Source of the DNA: Aquincola agrisoli | Lineage (GTDB): Bacteria; Pseudomonadota; Gammaproteobacteria; Burkholderiales; Burkholderiaceae_C | Direction of reading: 5' to 3' | Assembly: GCF_036621135.1 (NCBI RefSeq) | Contig: NZ_JAZIBG010000036.1 | Coordinates: 625,678 to 689,677, forward strand | Length of the DNA stretch: 64,000 nucleotides | In this document: positions 60,587-64,000 of the stretch, piece by piece | How the letters are laid out: each line of letters starts with the position of its first letter | Numbering within the stretch: position 1 is the stretch's first letter | Program-made: the position numbers and the translations under genes | Notes under the pieces: generated by a model | Seen by the model: only the letters and a program-made list of their open reading frames with translations | The model's database searches: none | Told to the model about the DNA's origin: nothing

Positions 60587-62280
60587 CGACACCGCCACAA
60601 CCCCGACGCCCCCTGGGCCTCAGCGGCCTCACGGCCCTCACCGCTTCCCTGCTGCTGGCCGCCTGCGCGACCACCGCCCCCCCGGGCGCCGGCACAGGCA
60701 GCTCCTCCACCATCGACACCGCCCCCGTCGCCGCCACGCCGCCCGCGGCGCCGGTCCAACCCGTGTCGACACCCACGTCGCCCCAGCAGCCCGCCGCAGA
60801 AGCCGCTGGCGCCCCGGTCGACCCGCTGCGCCCTGAGGTGCCGATCAACATCGACGACGATGCCGCCCGAACGGACCTGTGGGTGCGCGTGCGCAACGGC
60901 TTCGGCATGCCGGACCTCGACACCGACCTCGTGCGCGTGCACGAGCAGTGGTATGCCAGCCGCCCCGACTACGTGCAGCGCATGAGCGAGCGCGGTTCGC
61001 GCTACCTGTTCCACATCGTCGAGGAAGTCCAGAAGCGCAACATGCCCACCGAGCTGGCGCTGCTGCCCTTCATCGAGAGCGCCTTCAACCCCAAGGCCAT
61101 GTCCGTCGCCAAGGCGTCGGGCATGTGGCAGTTCATGCCGGCCACGGGCCGCGACTTCGAGCTTCGCCAGAACATGTTCCGCGACGACCGCCGCGACGTG
61201 CTGGCCTCCACCCGCGCGGCGCTCGACTACCTCGAGCGCCTGCACGGCATGTTCGGCGACTGGCACCTCGCGCTGGCTGCGTACAACTGGGGCGAGGGCA
61301 GCGTGCAGCGCGCCATCGCGCGCAACCAGAAGGCGGGCCTGGGCACCGACTACCTGAGCCTGCGCATGCCCGACGAAACCCGCAACTACGTGCCCAAGCT
61401 GCAGGCGGTGAAGAACATCGTGGCGCGGCCGGCCGAGTTCACGCTGACGCTGCCGGCACTGGAGAACCACCCGTATTTCCTGAGCGTGCCGATCGAGCGC
61501 GACATCGACGTCGAGCTGGCGGCGCGCCTGGCCGGCATGTCGGGCGCCGACTTCGCCGACCTCAACCCGCAGATGAACAAGCCGGTGATCCTGGCATCGG
61601 GGACGCCGCAGATCCTGCTGCCCTACGACAACGCCAACACCTTCCTGCACAGCCTGCGCAAGCACCAGGGCCCGCTGGCGACCTGGACGGCATGGGTGGT
61701 GCCCAGGACCATGAAGCCGGCCGATGCCGCACGCGAGGTGGGCATGAGCGAGGCCCAGCTGCGCGACGTCAACCGCATCCCGCCCCGCATGGTGGTCAAG
61801 GCAGGCTCGACGCTCCTGGTGCCGCGCAGCGAGCAGAGCCGCGCCGACGTGCCGGTGCACGTCGCCGACAACGCGGCGATGCTGCTGGCGCCCGACGTGC
61901 CGCCGTTGCGCCGCACGACGGTGCGCGTCGGCAAGAAGGGCGAGACGGTCGCCGCGGTGGCGCGGCGCTACCGCGTATCGGCGGCGCAGCTCGCACAATG
62001 GAACGACGTCGGCGCCGGCGCCCGCTTCAAGGCCGGCAGCCGGGTGGTGGTGTACCTGCCCAATGCCGTGCCCACCACGCGTACCGCATCGGCCGCCAAG
62101 ACCGTCCACACCCGTGGCAAGGCCGCAGTCGCCCAAGCCAAGACGCCCATGAAGCGCGTGGCCAAGAGCGCGCCGGCCGCCGCCAGCCGCAAGGCCCCGA
62201 CCCGGGTCGCTGCCTCGAAGACGCCTGTTCGTGCAGGCGTGAAGGTGGCCGACGCACCGCAGGCGGCGTCCCGGCACTGA
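60583..62280 (+). CDS. mltD: MltD-like membrane-bound lytic murein transglycosylase, lipoprotein
   Basis: The 565-residue precursor has a lipoprotein signal ending in the lipobox LLLAACAT, a Pro/Ala-rich linker and an SLT catalytic domain (about 150-280). The catalytic glutamate is in LPFIESAFNPKAMS, and GMWQFMPATGRDF and LAAYNWGEGSV follow. A LysM peptidoglycan-binding domain is near residues 445-490 (KKGETVAAVARRYRVSAAQLAQWND). The last 70 residues are Lys/Ala-rich and basic. It cleaves glycan strands to 1,6-anhydromuropeptides at the envelope. Those are also the kind of molecules AmpR senses. Confidence 0.92.
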   Translation: MTTPPQPRRPLGLSGLTALTASLLLAACATTAPPGAGTGSSSTIDTAPVAATPPAAPVQPVSTPTSPQQPAAEAAGAPVDPLRPEVPINIDDDAARTDLWVRVRNGFGMPDLDTDLVRVHEQWYASRPDYVQRMSERGSRYLFHIVEEVQKRNMPTELALLPFIESAFNPKAMSVAKASGMWQFMPATGRDFELRQNMFRDDRRDVLASTRAALDYLERLHGMFGDWHLALAAYNWGEGSVQRAIARNQKAGLGTDYLSLRMPDETRNYVPKLQAVKNIVARPAEFTLTLPALENHPYFLSVPIERDIDVELAARLAGMSGADFADLNPQMNKPVILASGTPQILLPYDNANTFLHSLRKHQGPLATWTAWVVPRTMKPADAAREVGMSEAQLRDVNRIPPRMVVKAGSTLLVPRSEQSRADVPVHVADNAAMLLAPDVPPLRRTTVRVGKKGETVAAVARRYRVSAAQLAQWNDVGAGARFKAGSRVVVYLPNAVPTTRTASAAKTVHTRGKAAVAQAKTPMKRVAKSAPAAASRKAPTRVAASKTPVRAGVKVADAPQAASRH

Positions 62281-62301
62281 CCGCCCGGCGGCCGGCGCCG
62301 T

Positions 62302-62907
62302 TCAGCGCCGGTCGACCAGCGCGTGCGCGATCGTCGAGAGATCGACGTATTCCAGTTCGCTGCCCGCGGGCACGCCCCGCGCCAGCCGCGTCACCTGCAG
62401 CGGAGTGCCGTCGGGCCCCTGGATCGCCCGCAGCGCCTGCGAGAGCACGTGCGCGGTGACGTCGCCCTCCGCGGTGAAGCTGAGCGCCAGGATCACCTCC
62501 TGCACCTGGCCGTCGCCGGCGCGCCGCATCAGCGCCTGCACGCCGAGATCCCGCGTGCCGATGCCGTCGAGCGGGCTCAGGCGCCCCATCAGCACGAAGT
62601 ACTGGCCCTTGTAGCCGCCCGAACGCTCCAGCGCCGCCTGGTCGGCCGGCGTTTCCACGACGCAGAGCTGGCGTGCGTCCCGCGACGGATCGGCGCAGGT
62701 GTCGCACAGCGGGGTATCGGAGAAGGTGTGGCAGCGCTCGCAATGCCGCACGTGCTCCACCGCCGCCGCCAACGCCTGCGCGAGCCGGCTCGCGCCCTCG
62801 CGGTCGTGCTGCAGCAGGTGGAAGGCCATGCGCTGCGCGGACTTGACGCCCACCCCGGGCAGGCGACGCAGGGCCTCGATCAGCGTTGCGAGATGGGACG
62901 TGGCCAC
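62302..62907 (-). CDS. recR: Recombination protein RecR
   Basis: The 201-residue protein has a helix-hairpin-helix at the start (LPGVGVKSAQRMAFHLL), a four-cysteine zinc finger (CERCHTFSDTPLCDTC) and a Toprim domain (LCVVETPADQAALE, YFVLMGRLSPLDGIG). With RecF/RecO it loads RecA at single-strand gaps. It follows ybaB by 18 bases in the standard dnaX-ybaB-recR order. Confidence 0.97.
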   Translation of the reverse strand: MATSHLATLIEALRRLPGVGVKSAQRMAFHLLQHDREGASRLAQALAAAVEHVRHCERCHTFSDTPLCDTCADPSRDARQLCVVETPADQAALERSGGYKGQYFVLMGRLSPLDGIGTRDLGVQALMRRAGDGQVQEVILALSFTAEGDVTAHVLSQALRAIQGPDGTPLQVTRLARGVPAGSELEYVDLSTIAHALVDRR

Positions 62908-62925
62908 GCGACGGCAGGCCGGCGA

Positions 62926-63252
62926 TCAGAAGGGCAGCTTCATGCCCGGGGGCAGCGGCATGCCTGCCGTCACCTTGGACATCTTCTCCTGGCTCAGCGC
63001 CTCCGCACGGCGCACGCCGTCGTTGAAGGCCGCGGCCACGAGGTCCTCGAGCATGTCCTTGTCGTCGGCCAGCAGGCTCGGGTCGATGGTGATGCGCTTG
63101 ACGTCGTGCTTGCAGGTCATCACGACCTTGACGAGGCCGGCGCCAGACTGGCCCTCGACCTCGAGCGTCGCGAGTTCGTCCTGGACACGCTTCAGGTTGT
63201 CCTGCATGGCCTGCGCCTGCTTCATCAGGCCGGCGAGTTGGTTCTTCATCAT
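62926..63252 (-). CDS. ybaB: YbaB/EbfC nucleoid-associated protein
   Basis: The 108-residue protein begins with MKNQLAGLMKQAQAMQDNL and has the characteristic LATLEVEGQSGAGLVKVVMTCKHDVKRITIDPSL. YbaB forms dimers that bind DNA. The ATG pair at 63252/63249 was chosen because only this part resembles the family. It sits between dnaX and recR. Confidence 0.95.
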   Translation of the reverse strand: MMKNQLAGLMKQAQAMQDNLKRVQDELATLEVEGQSGAGLVKVVMTCKHDVKRITIDPSLLADDKDMLEDLVAAAFNDGVRRAEALSQEKMSKVTAGMPLPPGMKLPF

Positions 63253-63320
63253 GGCGGGGTCGCTCCAGGAAAAAAAGGGGGTGCCGCAGCGGTGCCGGAA
63301 GCCGGCGCCGGCAGGCGGCG

Positions 63321-64000
63321 TCATTGGGGCTTGATCGAGCCGGGCACGATGCGCGCCGTGGGGAAGCGCGCCCGCAGGCCGAGGAACACCGGATCGTTGA
63401 GGATGATCTGCTCGGCCTCGCGCTGCCGGCGCTCGCGTTCCGCCGCGTCGCGGCGGGCCGGCGAATCCTGCGGGATACCGGACTCGACCGAAAGCCGCAC
63501 CGGCACGCCGGCGACGTCGGCCAGCACGGCCTGCAGCTTGTCGCGCAGCGTGGGCGCGCGCAGCGACTCCCGCTCGACCCGCAGGCACCAGCAGGGCGAT
63601 TCGCCGTCGGCCTCCTCGATCGCGAACAGCTCGGACTGCATCGCCAACTCGCGCACCATCGCGACGATGGCCTGGCGTTCGTTCAGCTGCCGCACGACGG
63701 CCGCCCAGCGGTCTCCGAGCGGCGTGGCCACCAGCGGCACGGCAGGGGGCGCCGGGGGCTGCTCGGCCATGCGCACGGGGGAGGCGGCGGCGAGCGGCGC
63801 CTCCACATAGGCGGCTTCGGACTCGACGGCCCCGAAGTCCGCTGCGGCGGGCGCCTCTTCGCGCTCGTCGTTCGGCGGCGCTTCGTCGAGCCAGGCCGGC
63901 GGCTCGGGCATGGAGGCGGCACGCCCGCCCCCCGTCGGCGCGGGCGGCCGCGCCGCCATGGCGGGCCGGACCAGCGCAGGCGCCGGGGCGGCGGCCGCCG
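63321..64000 (-). CDS. dnaX: DNA polymerase III subunit gamma/tau, 3' part only (runs off the right edge)
   Basis: The frame is open to the right edge, so only about the last 226 codons are visible. This is the tau-specific C-terminus: an Ala/Pro-rich linker, then a compact alpha-binding domain (WAAVVRQLNERQAIVAMVRELAMQSEL, WCLRVERESL, LRDKLQAVLADVAG) ending in a helical tail. Together with ybaB and recR immediately downstream this identifies dnaX, although the ATPase part lies outside. Whether a programmed frameshift site exists cannot be judged here. Confidence 0.88.
   Translation of the reverse strand, partial: AAAAPAPALVRPAMAARPPAPTGGGRAASMPEPPAWLDEAPPNDEREEAPAAADFGAVESEAAYVEAPLAAASPVRMAEQPPAPPAVPLVATPLGDRWAAVVRQLNERQAIVAMVRELAMQSELFAIEEADGESPCWCLRVERESLRAPTLRDKLQAVLADVAGVPVRLSVESGIPQDSPARRDAAERERRQREAEQIILNDPVFLGLRARFPTARIVPGSIKPQ

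Overview
The window is about 70% GC, densely coded, with short intergenic gaps and GTG starts beside ATG. The core gene orders alaA-hom-thrC-mobB-moeA-moaD, recR-ybaB-dnaX and gloB-methyltransferase-rnhA, a Tat-exported class A beta-lactamase under AmpR, and a Bug-type (tripartite tricarboxylate) solute receptor all point to a betaproteobacterium of the order Burkholderiales, probably of the Rubrivivax/Leptothrix/Ideonella type. The genus is inferred; no rRNA or tRNA gene was seen.

Layout. 1-2925: the end of a type VI secretion-linked gene, a polymorphic nuclease toxin with a PD-(D/E)xK motif (PoNe type) and its DUF1910/DUF1911-type immunity protein. 2988-4807: divergent ampR and class A beta-lactamase. 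4829-16113: housekeeping and transport genes (HD-GYP protein, aroC, CBS protein, metY-like sulfhydrylase, hydrolase, YihY, DUF2069 protein, FAD oxidase, DHA2 efflux pump) ending in a second HD-GYP paralogue whose HD histidine is replaced. 16312-30453: a flagellin followed by about 13 kb of sugar-modification genes (SPINDLY/OGT-like transferase, three multidomain glycosyltransferase/methyltransferase proteins, two methyltransferases, an FAD oxidoreductase, a FemAB/GNAT acyltransferase, an FdtA-like ketoisomerase and a DegT-family aminotransferase). I read this as a flagellin glycosylation island. 30592-31596 is a FliK-like protein.

31652-35942: clpB with a sigma-32 promoter, a flavin reductase, crcB and moaE. 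36197-43408: a DapA-like aldolase, a LacI-family regulator and a catabolic operon (intradiol dioxygenase, SDR, DUF849/BKACE, quinone reductase-like MDR, cupin, Bug receptor). Three copies of a palindrome around GGCAATCGATTGCC mark the regulator's own promoter, the operon promoter and the receptor gene. This cassette separates moaE from moaD, which are usually neighbours. 43440-49503: moaD, moeA, mobB, thrC, hom and alaA on the minus strand.

49536-64000: Mth938-like protein, Bcp peroxiredoxin, PIN-PhoH ATPase, secreted subtilase, prpE, NlpC/P60 hydrolase, moaA, rnhA, a methyltransferase, gloB, MltD-like transglycosylase, recR, ybaB and the 3' part of dnaX, which runs off the right edge. No CRISPR array, insertion sequence or integrase was found, and no gene-free stretch exceeds 300 bases.
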